NCBI RefSeq assembly: GCF_011365745.1
Contig: NZ_JAAOBY010000007.1
Location: forward strand, 62,001 to 126,000
Reading direction: 5' to 3'
Source: Flavobacterium turcicum
Lineage (GTDB): Bacteria > Bacteroidota > Bacteroidia > Flavobacteriales > Flavobacteriaceae
DNA length: 64,000 nt
The position numbers and the translations under genes were made by a program. The notes beneath the pieces are model-generated. The model searched no databases and was not told where the DNA came from. It was given only the letters and a program-made list of their open reading frames with translations. Within the stretch, counting starts at the first letter, position 1, and the number at the start of each line of letters is the position of its first letter. Of this stretch, positions 9,475 to 16,945 are shown piece by piece.

Positions 9475-9552
9475 TCCCAATATAACAAGTCAAAGTCCCG
9501 AATTGACAACTAAAACATCCAAATTGCAACAAATAATCCCAAATTGGCAAGT
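9475..9552. promoter_or_regulatory. Four phased 16-bp direct repeats (probable AraC-type operator)
   Basis: The boxes are 9475 TCCCAATATAACAAGT, 9496 TCCCGAATTGACAACT, 9517 ATCCAAATTGCAACAA and 9537 TCCCAAATTGGCAAGT. Their starts are 21, 21 and 20 bases apart, close to two helical turns, so all would face the same side of the DNA. They lie in the divergent gap between the oxoamine synthase/rteC operon and the DUF7793/AraC operon. A matching box occurs upstream of the gene at 11041. AraC proteins typically bind such direct repeats; the regulator encoded at 10032 is the obvious candidate. Confidence 0.75.
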
Positions 9553-9572
9553 GACTTATTAATAGATGTTTA

Positions 9573-9580
9573 TATTTTTG
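9573..9580 (+). promoter_or_regulatory. Bacteroidetes -7 box (TATTTTTG) for the DUF7793/AraC operon
   Basis: TATTTTTG fits the TAnnTTTG consensus. The last 16-bp box ends 20 bases upstream, so it would abut the -33 region, a usual position for an activator. The coding start at 9610 is 29 bases downstream. Confidence 0.6.
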
Positions 9581-9609
9581 TTAAATTAGAAAAATTAAAT
9601 CCATAAAAC

Positions 9610-9993
9610 ATGATTGCAGCACATGATTTTTATGAGAATGATTTTGCCAGGTTTTGGATCTCTGGGGGCATTCTCTTTTTTGAATACAAACCTAACACTA
9701 CTATTGATTTAAGAGTAGCCCAGTGCGTTGTAACCGATAGAATTCATTTTCAAAACGAATGCACTTATCCTATTTTATGTGATATTAGAGGTGTTGTTGC
9801 TACTGAGAAAGCTGGAAGAGATCATTTAGCACAGTCGGGCTCTATTTTGACGCAAGCAGTAGCACTTATTGTACATGAAAAACTTTCCTTGATTATTAGT
9901 ACTTTTTATGTAGAGATTAGTAAGCCCTCTGTACCTACTCAAATTTTCACGAAAGAAGATGACGCTTTAATTTATCTAAAAGGGTTTGTTTAG
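9610..9993 (+). CDS. DUF7793 (STAS/SpoIIAA-like fold) protein
   Basis: This 127-residue cytoplasmic protein begins MIAAHDFYENDFARFWI and has alternating hydrophobic strands (GGILFFEYKP, YPILCDIRGV) as in the DUF7793/STAS-like family of Bacteroidetes. No membrane segment or enzyme motif is visible. Proteins of this kind are often encoded next to PAS/AraC regulators and may act as partner or sensor proteins. Here it is the first gene of a two-gene operon, 38 bases before the AraC-type regulator, and it follows the phased repeats and a good -7 box. The family assignment is moderately sure; the role is inferred from position. Confidence 0.7.
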   Translation: MIAAHDFYENDFARFWISGGILFFEYKPNTTIDLRVAQCVVTDRIHFQNECTYPILCDIRGVVATEKAGRDHLAQSGSILTQAVALIVHEKLSLIISTFYVEISKPSVPTQIFTKEDDALIYLKGFV

Positions 9994-10031
9994 CGTTTAA
10001 TTTAAGAAAAAAGAATTAAAAGTTGAATCTT

Positions 10032-10952
10032 ATGAATAAAACATACAACGAAGAGCGTATTGTTACAATTCATCAAATGTTATTTGAGATGGCACGTGGC
10101 AATTTCAACACTCGCATTCCTTTAAGTTCAAATGATGAAGAATTGGAAACGATAGTTGTTTTAATTAATATGGTAGCGGAAGAAATGAAGGAGTCGGTTT
10201 TTCAAATTGGTTACATTAATACACATAAGACCTTTCAAGTTACAGCTCGAAGTACATTTGTTTTAGATTTCTCTTTTTTAATCAAGAGCTTTACTCCTGA
10301 AGTTACTTCCTTTTTGGGTCATTCCGAATCTGAGTTGATAAACCTATCTTTGGCGGACATTATTACTACAGTTTCTTTTGAACAACTTCAAGAAGTACTT
10401 GATGCAAATAGTACTTTGCCTATAACTATTACATTAGATTTTACACCTAAAGAACATTTACCTATTTCGATTGCCAGTAACATTGTAAGGTTGGTTAATC
10501 GTTCGGAAATTATAATAAATCTGGTTACTCCTGCACGTCAAGATACTTATAGTCCTTTACTGTATGGGAATGAAAACGAGAAACATAATAAAACTCGAAA
10601 GGCAGATGCATTATTGATTCAAAAACTTTATGATTATATTTTAGCACACCTTGAAGAACCCCTTCCCTCCTTAAAGGTACTTTCTTCTAAATTTGGTACT
10701 AATGAACATAAATTAAAAGATGGTTTTCGCCATTTTTTTAAGACTAGTATTTATCAGTTTTATAATCAAGAGCGACTCAAAAGAGCTTTCTTTATGATTG
10801 AACATACTGGAATACCGTTAAAAAACATTTCTGTCATGAATGGTTTTAATAATTATCCCAATTTCTCAAAATCTTTTAAAAAACAATTTGGTTTTTCTCC
10901 GAACGAATTAAAGCGAAATGAAGTTGATTTTATTTTGGTAGACGAGGATTAA
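10032..10952 (+). CDS. AraC-family regulator with PAS-like sensor domain
   Basis: The ATG at 10032 is preferred over the in-frame TTG three codons earlier, giving 306 residues. The N-terminus (about 1-60: FEMARGNFNTRIPLSS, ELETIVVLINMVAEEM) is HAMP-like or helical. Residues about 75-165 look like a PAS fold (SFTPEVTSFLGHSESELINLSL). The C-terminus (about 195-300) is a double HTH of the AraC type: LSSKFGTNEHKLKDGFRHFF, then GFNNYPNFSKSFKKQFGFSPNELKR. No membrane segment is seen, so it probably binds a soluble ligand or a partner. Boxes that fit AraC binding lie upstream of its own operon and of the gene at 11041, suggesting autoregulation and control of that operon, and possibly of the divergent synthase/rteC operon. 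Confidence 0.85.
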   Translation: MNKTYNEERIVTIHQMLFEMARGNFNTRIPLSSNDEELETIVVLINMVAEEMKESVFQIGYINTHKTFQVTARSTFVLDFSFLIKSFTPEVTSFLGHSESELINLSLADIITTVSFEQLQEVLDANSTLPITITLDFTPKEHLPISIASNIVRLVNRSEIIINLVTPARQDTYSPLLYGNENEKHNKTRKADALLIQKLYDYILAHLEEPLPSLKVLSSKFGTNEHKLKDGFRHFFKTSIYQFYNQERLKRAFFMIEHTGIPLKNISVMNGFNNYPNFSKSFKKQFGFSPNELKRNEVDFILVDED

Positions 10953-10957
10953 ATTTA

Positions 10958-11021
10958 TCCCTTTTAGATATCTCTTACTCCCAAAAAGACAAGTGTTGTT
11001 ATTTTATAATTCAGAATTTTG
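10958..11021 (+). promoter_or_regulatory. Operator boxes and promoter of the MauE-like/DUF6520 operon
   Basis: A box TCCCAAAAAGACAAGT at 10979-10994 closely matches those at 9475-9552. A weaker TCCCTTTTAGATATCT lies exactly 21 bases earlier, at 10958. GAATTTTG at 11014-11021 matches 5 of the 6 fixed positions of the TAnnTTTG box. The spacing from box end to -7 box is 19 bases, against 20 at the other promoter. The gene start is at 11041. Confidence 0.6.
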
Positions 11022-11040
11022 CTTTTAAATATAAAGCAAT

Positions 11041-12519
11041 ATGAAACTGAATATTAAATTACAAAATGTATTTTTAGAAATGGTGTGCTTCCTGTATATC
11101 GTTTTATTTACTTATGCTGCGATCAGTAAACTAATTGATTTTGAAAACTTTCAAACACAATTAGGCCAGTCTCCACTTTTAAGTGCTTATGCTGCTTCTA
11201 TCTCGTTTCTTGTAATTTTTGCGGAATTGGGACTAGTAGTTGCTTTATCTCTGCGAGTAAGTCGAATAAAGGCCCTTTATTTATCAGTGGGCTTAATGAC
11301 TGTTTTTACTACATATATTATTTTGAATTTTAGTTCGTTTATTCCATGCTCTTGTGGTGGAATTTTAGAAAAGTTAGGATGGACTGAACACTTGATTTTC
11401 AACCTTTTTTTCATTTTCATAGGTAGTTGCAGTCTGTTGCTTCATCAATATGATAAAAAAGGGATTATCTCACTGTTATTAATAGTAGTATCAAGTGTGC
11501 TTTTCGTTGTTTTTTTATTTCTATCATCAGAGGATACTATGCAGAAGCAAAATCCATTTATTCGTCGATTTACTCCTAACGTTGTATCAAGAACTCTAAC
11601 AAAAAATTTAAATAATTATGGATTTTACTTTGCCGGCCACTCTAAAGGAAAGATCTATTTAGGAAACACCATTTCTCCATTAACTATCATTGAGTTTAAC
11701 AGCACATTGCAACATAAAAAACAATATTCTATTCAACTTATTCCGGATACTTTACCTTTTAGAGCCGTTAAAACAAAAATTGTGGGTGCTCATTTTTTTC
11801 TTTATGATGGTTCTATTCCTATCATTTATCGGGGTTTAGTTTCAGATTGGAAAGCTACCATTTGGGTTACCAAAAAACCTTACTTTACTACATTACAACC
11901 AATTGATTCTACTCTTTGTGTATTTAGAGGGCAACAATTAGGTACTTACGAAAATATATTGGGTACCATAGCTTTAGATGATTCTTTAAAAATTAGAAAG
12001 CAAAAGCACTTATTGCAAAAACAAATAGACGGTATTTTTGACACGGACGGAACCCTGACTTACAGTGAGGGTTTAAAGAAAATCGTTTACACGTATTTTT
12101 ATCGAAATCAATTTATTGTAGCCGATACAGCTTTACAACTTGTCCATCGCGTTACGACTATTGATACCACTACCAAAGCTAAATTAAAAGTAGTCAGAGT
12201 CAAAAAATCAGGGGATAGTAAACTTGCAGCTCCGCCTTATACTGTTAATTTAAGAAGTGCTGCCTTTGATCAACTTTTGTTTAATCAATCAGGGCTTCGT
12301 GGTCGTTATGAAAGTAAAAAAAATTGGAACTATGCTTCTATAATTGATGTTTATGATATTACGAAAAAAATCTATCTATTCAGTTTCTACATCTACCACG
12401 AAAATAAAATGAAAATGAGTGATTTATTGATAACTGAAAAGGCCTTGTATGCAATAGTAGGACATCAAATTGTAAAATATACTTTTGGAGCCCCAATTTT
12501 AACGCAACTAAAAAAATAA
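11041..12519 (+). CDS. MauE/DoxX-like redox membrane protein with large C-terminal domain
   Basis: This 492-residue protein has a MauE/DoxX-like membrane part with hydrophobic segments near residues 12-30, 48-70, 77-97, 115-135 and 141-162. A CxC pair, Cys103 and Cys105 in IPCSCGG, lies at a membrane edge. MauE-type proteins are thought to support disulfide chemistry in the periplasm. The remaining 320 residues are beta-rich and probably periplasmic, and I recognise no family in them. The gene has its own regulatory boxes shared with the AraC operon and is followed after 89 bases by a small secreted cysteine protein (DUF6520). An oxidase or transport role for that small protein is inferred from this pairing only. 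Confidence 0.75.
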   Translation: MKLNIKLQNVFLEMVCFLYIVLFTYAAISKLIDFENFQTQLGQSPLLSAYAASISFLVIFAELGLVVALSLRVSRIKALYLSVGLMTVFTTYIILNFSSFIPCSCGGILEKLGWTEHLIFNLFFIFIGSCSLLLHQYDKKGIISLLLIVVSSVLFVVFLFLSSEDTMQKQNPFIRRFTPNVVSRTLTKNLNNYGFYFAGHSKGKIYLGNTISPLTIIEFNSTLQHKKQYSIQLIPDTLPFRAVKTKIVGAHFFLYDGSIPIIYRGLVSDWKATIWVTKKPYFTTLQPIDSTLCVFRGQQLGTYENILGTIALDDSLKIRKQKHLLQKQIDGIFDTDGTLTYSEGLKKIVYTYFYRNQFIVADTALQLVHRVTTIDTTTKAKLKVVRVKKSGDSKLAAPPYTVNLRSAAFDQLLFNQSGLRGRYESKKNWNYASIIDVYDITKKIYLFSFYIYHENKMKMSDLLITEKALYAIVGHQIVKYTFGAPILTQLKK

Positions 12520-12608
12520 AATTAAAGATATACTGGCCAGTATCAGGGGTAAGATCGAAAACCTGTAGAAAAGAGTAGATCGAAATAATAATTATTAATT
12601 TTTTTATT

Positions 12609-12887
12609 ATGAAAACAGATTTTTTAAAATTGATGGTGCTTCCAATGGTAGCATTCTCATTGGCTAGTGCTGCTGCTGTAACCACTAGTACGGCTACAGA
12701 AAGCCAAACGGCTACTGCAATTATTAATGGTTATATCCATTCACCACTCCCTTCCAGTTGTAAACTGGTAAACGTAGATTGCGATGTTACTGGAAATGCT
12801 TTTTGTATGAGTGGTTCTTCACAAGTATACGATAAAGATAGTGAAACGAACTGTGCTACGCCGCTTTTTAGAACTGTTAATCCGTAG
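12609..12887 (+). CDS. DUF6520 small secreted protein with four cysteines
   Basis: This 92-residue protein has a signal-peptide-like N-terminus (MKTDFLKLMVLPMVAFSLASA) with a probable cut near residue 22. The mature part carries exactly four cysteines (Cys51, 58, 66 and 82), enough for two disulfide bonds. It resembles the DUF6520 family, which is restricted to Bacteroidetes and has no known function. It follows the MauE-like gene and ends at a strong terminator, so the two form a likely operon. Possible roles are a secreted peptide, a carrier or a redox substrate; none can be chosen from sequence. Confidence 0.7.
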   Translation: MKTDFLKLMVLPMVAFSLASAAAVTTSTATESQTATAIINGYIHSPLPSSCKLVNVDCDVTGNAFCMSGSSQVYDKDSETNCATPLFRTVNP

Positions 12888-12894
12888 ATTAACG

Positions 12895-12931
12895 AATAAG
12901 TGCAGTTTATTCAAACTGCACTTATTTTTTT
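12895..12931. terminator. Terminator between convergent DUF6520 and S9 peptidase genes
   Basis: The arms AATAAGTGCAGTTT and AAACTGCACTTATT form a perfect 14-bp stem with a 4-base loop, followed by a T run on the plus strand. A-rich sequence on the other side gives it some value in both directions. Confidence 0.9.
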
Positions 12932-15512
12932 ATTCCTTTAAATATTGGTCAAACCAATCGGTAATTCGTTTTGTAAGGTCCATTTTATTCTCCTTGATTA
13001 CAATTACATGCTGGTCTTTTGGGTATACTAATAATACATTCTTTTTCTTGGCTCTCCTCAATGCATTATAAAAAAGTAAACTCTGTTCGTAGGGTAAATT
13101 AGTCTCCATTTTACCCACCCAAGACAGTAATGGTGTAGTAACATTATCTGCATAAAGTATTGGTGAATTTTTTAGGTACAACTCTTTGTCTTCATAAATA
13201 GATTTTCCTATTCTCCATTGTTGCGATTCACTTCTCCATAATTCTGGAATATTGAGACTTTTTGAGTTACTAAAATACCAACTTACCATGTCTGAAATTG
13301 CTGCACCCGATACTGCTGCTGCAAAAATATTCGATTTTGTAATGATGTAATTTGTTTCATAACCTCCGAAAGAATGCCCTATTAAGCCAATATGTTTTGA
13401 GTCAATCATTCCTGTTTTTACAACTGCATTGTTTGCAGCAACAACACAATCCAGTGCACTATTTCCGGTTTCTCCTTCATAATATTTCACATCAGGCATT
13501 AGTACAAAATAATTCTGTTGCACAAAATGTTTCACATTAAAACCGGTATCGTTGTATAAAGTCGGAATGCAATATTCGTGCAATGAGTTAGTGATTTGCG
13601 AGTAAACATTGATTATCATCGGATATTTTTTGCCTACTTCATAATTTACCGGATAATATAATAATCCTTGCAGTTTGTCTCCTTTTGAATTCGAAAATGA
13701 AATTAGTTCTACCTTTCCTTGATTGAAATTTTTATCATGGCTATTGCTTTCAAACAGAACTTTATTTACACCATTTTTAAAAGATACAATTCTTGGAGAC
13801 TGATTGTGTGATTGTTCTCGATAGACATAGACTTCATTATTGGCTCTACGCAATTCATCTGATTTTGTATCATTATTTGCTACTGGAATTAAAATATTGG
13901 ATGTCGAAACTAATTTGAATTGTTGTGCTTTGGTGGTTGCATTTCTTGATGAAACGATTAAATCATTATCTGAATTAATTTCAGTAAGAGCCCAACCGTT
14001 GTAATTATCATTTCCTACTTGCTTGATGTTCGAACCATCTACAGTGAAGTAAGTACCGCTTTCTCGTCCGTTTGTAATGCGTTTTAGTTTATTTGCTTTG
14101 ATATTAAATTTAAAAATATCAAACTCATCTTGTACCAAAAGGTATTCTCCATCATCACTCCATCCTTTCATTCCAAAAACATGTGGTCTTGTTATATACT
14201 TTAAATCATTTGAAACCCATTCGGAACCTTTAGGTGGCATAATTGACACTGTAGATTGTGTTTTTATATTGTACAGCCACCAATTTTTATCTTTAAAATA
14301 GCATATGTACGCTCCATTTGGAGAAAAAGACAATAAGTAATTTTCACCAGGTTGCTTTTCTAAAAATAGCTTTTTGGTACCATCAGCCAGATTGTACAAG
14401 AAATAGTCAACCTCACCATAGCGTTTAAAATGAGGTGCATATGCAGTGGGATTGTAAAGTAATGCAACTGATTTACTGCCGTTAACCTGTACAAAAGGGA
14501 GTTCTTTACTTGTAATCGCATTCCAGCGCTTTTCTTCAATAAACCAAACCGATAAAGTGGAGTATCCCTCAAGATTTTCCCTACTTGCTTTTGGATAAAT
14601 CCATAAATCTTCTGTATCCCAAACCTCGACATCTTCTTTTTTTGGTGTTGCCTCTTCTTTGAGTTTCGCGATTCCAAAAAATACTCTTTTACCATCACTT
14701 GAAATTTTGAAAGATTTTTTGGCAACAATTTCATGCTTTTCTGGAAAATTTAAGAATGATTTTGGTTCAAAGGTTTGAATACTGTTATCTTGGGTTTTGT
14801 AGAAGTTCAGTTTTGTGTATTTCCCGTTAATGCCCTCTTCGAGCCAAAAAACACCTTTTCCATATTCTGCTAATATCAGACCAGATAATTTGTTTTGCGT
14901 TGTGTGATATTCTGTTTTTTGGTTTGTCCTAAGATTTATTGTTCCGAAATTACTTTTCCCTTCATGGCTAGTGTGATAAAACAGGATATTGTTAGGCTGA
15001 TCCAATTGGTATTCCGTTACATTTGGAACACGGATGATTTCTTTGTTTTTTATTGTTCTCATGATTAATTGCCCATCATTGGAATAGCTCACAATAATTT
15101 TCCCACTATTTGCAAATTCAAAAGCAGCACTATTCGCTATAACATAACTTTCACTACTTTCTAAGTTGGTTACTATTACTTTATCTCCTTGAAAGGCACC
15201 AAATGCAATTTCACCGCCAAATTTGCCCTGTGTTCCTAGTGGAAAGCTAAATCCAATATTTTTCTGCGTATGTTTTACGAAGAGTGTATCTGAACCATTG
15301 CTGTACTGCATATCAAATGATATCCAGTTTCCCTTTTGGGAAATAGCTCTGTTTTCTAATTTGCCCCACCTTTCATACTCTACTTCAGCAATATTCTTTT
15401 TGGAATGATCCTGCCCGTAAATAGAGCAGGATATTACTATGCAAAATGATAGAATTGTTTTTTTACAAGAATAACTGAAAGCGGTAGTACTATTTTTTTT
15501 AAATAGTTTCAT
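12930..15512 (-). CDS. S9-family serine peptidase (prolyl oligopeptidase type), exported
   Basis: The ATG at 15512 (MKLFKKNS) is preferred over one 15 codons upstream, which lies inside the SusD gene; this gives 860 residues. A hydrophobic signal segment (TILSFCIVISCSIYG) follows the basic start. The middle is beta-propeller-like (repeated SSDGKRVFF, SPNGAYI, DDGEYLLV segments). The C-terminal alpha/beta-hydrolase domain has the nucleophile in GHSFGGYE (Ser about 714) and the catalytic histidine in PKDQHVIV (about 835). It probably cuts oligopeptides in the periplasm or at the surface. The gene starts 4 bases after the SusD stop codon, so it belongs to the SusC/SusD operon, which suggests the imported substrate is peptide-like. 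Confidence 0.85.
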   Translation of the reverse strand: MKLFKKNSTTAFSYSCKKTILSFCIVISCSIYGQDHSKKNIAEVEYERWGKLENRAISQKGNWISFDMQYSNGSDTLFVKHTQKNIGFSFPLGTQGKFGGEIAFGAFQGDKVIVTNLESSESYVIANSAAFEFANSGKIIVSYSNDGQLIMRTIKNKEIIRVPNVTEYQLDQPNNILFYHTSHEGKSNFGTINLRTNQKTEYHTTQNKLSGLILAEYGKGVFWLEEGINGKYTKLNFYKTQDNSIQTFEPKSFLNFPEKHEIVAKKSFKISSDGKRVFFGIAKLKEEATPKKEDVEVWDTEDLWIYPKASRENLEGYSTLSVWFIEEKRWNAITSKELPFVQVNGSKSVALLYNPTAYAPHFKRYGEVDYFLYNLADGTKKLFLEKQPGENYLLSFSPNGAYICYFKDKNWWLYNIKTQSTVSIMPPKGSEWVSNDLKYITRPHVFGMKGWSDDGEYLLVQDEFDIFKFNIKANKLKRITNGRESGTYFTVDGSNIKQVGNDNYNGWALTEINSDNDLIVSSRNATTKAQQFKLVSTSNILIPVANNDTKSDELRRANNEVYVYREQSHNQSPRIVSFKNGVNKVLFESNSHDKNFNQGKVELISFSNSKGDKLQGLLYYPVNYEVGKKYPMIINVYSQITNSLHEYCIPTLYNDTGFNVKHFVQQNYFVLMPDVKYYEGETGNSALDCVVAANNAVVKTGMIDSKHIGLIGHSFGGYETNYIITKSNIFAAAVSGAAISDMVSWYFSNSKSLNIPELWRSESQQWRIGKSIYEDKELYLKNSPILYADNVTTPLLSWVGKMETNLPYEQSLLFYNALRRAKKKNVLLVYPKDQHVIVIKENKMDLTKRITDWFDQYLKE

Positions 15513-15516
15513 AACT

Positions 15517-16926
15517 TTAATAACCTGTGTTTTGTGGTTGTAAATTTGGATTTGCATTCAATTCTAGCTCAGGGATAGGCCACAAAATATCGGAACTGTT
15601 CCAGCCTGGTTTTGAAACAGATAGTACTTCATCGACTGATCCAGTGCGCTTTAAATCAAAAAAGCGATGGCCGTGTTCCGTAAAAAATTCAAATCTTCGT
15701 TGTTTTTGAATTTCAGATAAAATTTCAGTTGCAATAGTTGAGGTAATTATTGGTAAACCAGCGGTCGTTCTTATCTTATTTAAATCCTCTTTTGCGCCTG
15801 TTAAATCGCCTAGTTTTGCTCTTGCCTCGGCTCTAATCAAATATTGTTCTGCTAAGCGCAACACAATAGAATATTCCTGCGAACTTGTAGTTGCGGTGCG
15901 CAGTTTGTATTTATTGGGATGATTCCATGTATTTAGTCCGGTGGTAACTGACTTTGTCCAATTCACTTTGCGTTGGTCGCCTGTTTCAAATGCATTCATA
16001 AAATCGGTACGAAGCGCACAAACTGGTGGCGGTCCTGATACGAAAATAAAAGTTGTACCTTCATTACTGTTTCGTACCGCAGTTGCTGATGCTAATTGCC
16101 AAATAGTAGTTTTACTATTTCTTAGAAAAATCTTGTTTAAATCCGTTTCCCAAGCATAAAGCGGACTATTGATAACAGTAGTTGCTTCATTTGCTGCTTC
16201 TGTATTTTTATTCATGTATAAATATACTCTGGCCAGCATGGCTTTGGCCACCATTTTATTGGGTTTTGCACGATCCGAAGAACTATAATTTTCAGGCAAT
16301 CTTGAACTGGCGCTTTCTAAATCCTTCGCGATTGCTGCATATACTTGATCCGCAGAACTGCGCGTAACTTTTCTATTAATTTCATAATTAGTTCCTGTTA
16401 TATATGGGATGCTACCATAAATTTGTAACAGATAAAAATGCACTAGAGCACGAACAAATAGTGCTTCACCCGACACTCTGTTTTTAACTACAATAGGCAA
16501 CCCAGTCGAATTTTCAACACCTTGAATAACTGAATTTGCGTTATATATTTGACTATAGCTTGAAGTCCAAAGTGACGCCACAGTAGCATTGTCAGCCGTA
16601 AGCGCATTGTTGTAAATAGGTAGGGCAATTGTAGAGTTCGTATAATCTTGTAATTCATCAGCGTACAATCCCATTCTGACAGATGCACCAGTAGGTAACC
16701 CAGATAGGATGCCGCCGTCACGAAGTTGTGCATAGATTTGTGCCATTGCTGCATTTGCTGTCAATTCACTTTCAAACACTGTAGTTCCTGTAAGCTGAGA
16801 ATTAGGCAATGGAACCTCCACAAAATCACTACAGGAACTTGAAGACAGTATCAGTGCCAAAACCAAAAGAATGCGATACACCTGAAATGGCTTTGTTAGT
16901 ACCATTATAAATTGTAAATTTTTCAT
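15517..16926 (-). CDS. RagB/SusD-family surface lipoprotein
   Basis: This 469-residue nutrient-binding lipoprotein has a hydrophobic leader ending in the lipobox-like SSSSCSDF, so the mature protein would start at that cysteine. The SusD fold shows as TPR-like helices (ALVHFYLLQIYGSIPYI, MVAKAMLARVYLYM) and the C-terminal LAEQYLIRAEARAKLGD and FFTEHGHRFFDLKRTG segments, which are classic for the family. It caps the SusC channel in the outer membrane. It starts 19 bases after the SusC stop codon and is coupled to the S9 peptidase. Confidence 0.93.
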   Translation of the reverse strand: MKNLQFIMVLTKPFQVYRILLVLALILSSSSCSDFVEVPLPNSQLTGTTVFESELTANAAMAQIYAQLRDGGILSGLPTGASVRMGLYADELQDYTNSTIALPIYNNALTADNATVASLWTSSYSQIYNANSVIQGVENSTGLPIVVKNRVSGEALFVRALVHFYLLQIYGSIPYITGTNYEINRKVTRSSADQVYAAIAKDLESASSRLPENYSSSDRAKPNKMVAKAMLARVYLYMNKNTEAANEATTVINSPLYAWETDLNKIFLRNSKTTIWQLASATAVRNSNEGTTFIFVSGPPPVCALRTDFMNAFETGDQRKVNWTKSVTTGLNTWNHPNKYKLRTATTSSQEYSIVLRLAEQYLIRAEARAKLGDLTGAKEDLNKIRTTAGLPIITSTIATEILSEIQKQRRFEFFTEHGHRFFDLKRTGSVDEVLSVSKPGWNSSDILWPIPELELNANPNLQPQNTGY

Positions 16927-16945
16927 ATTACTATTTTTTTGAGGA

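Noticed and set aside
10023-10031. TTG as start of the AraC gene
   Set aside because: An ATG three codons later gives a normal start and the extra residues add nothing; the same reasoning moved starts at 33901, 34770, 45432, 45922, 46825, 47542 and 50903.
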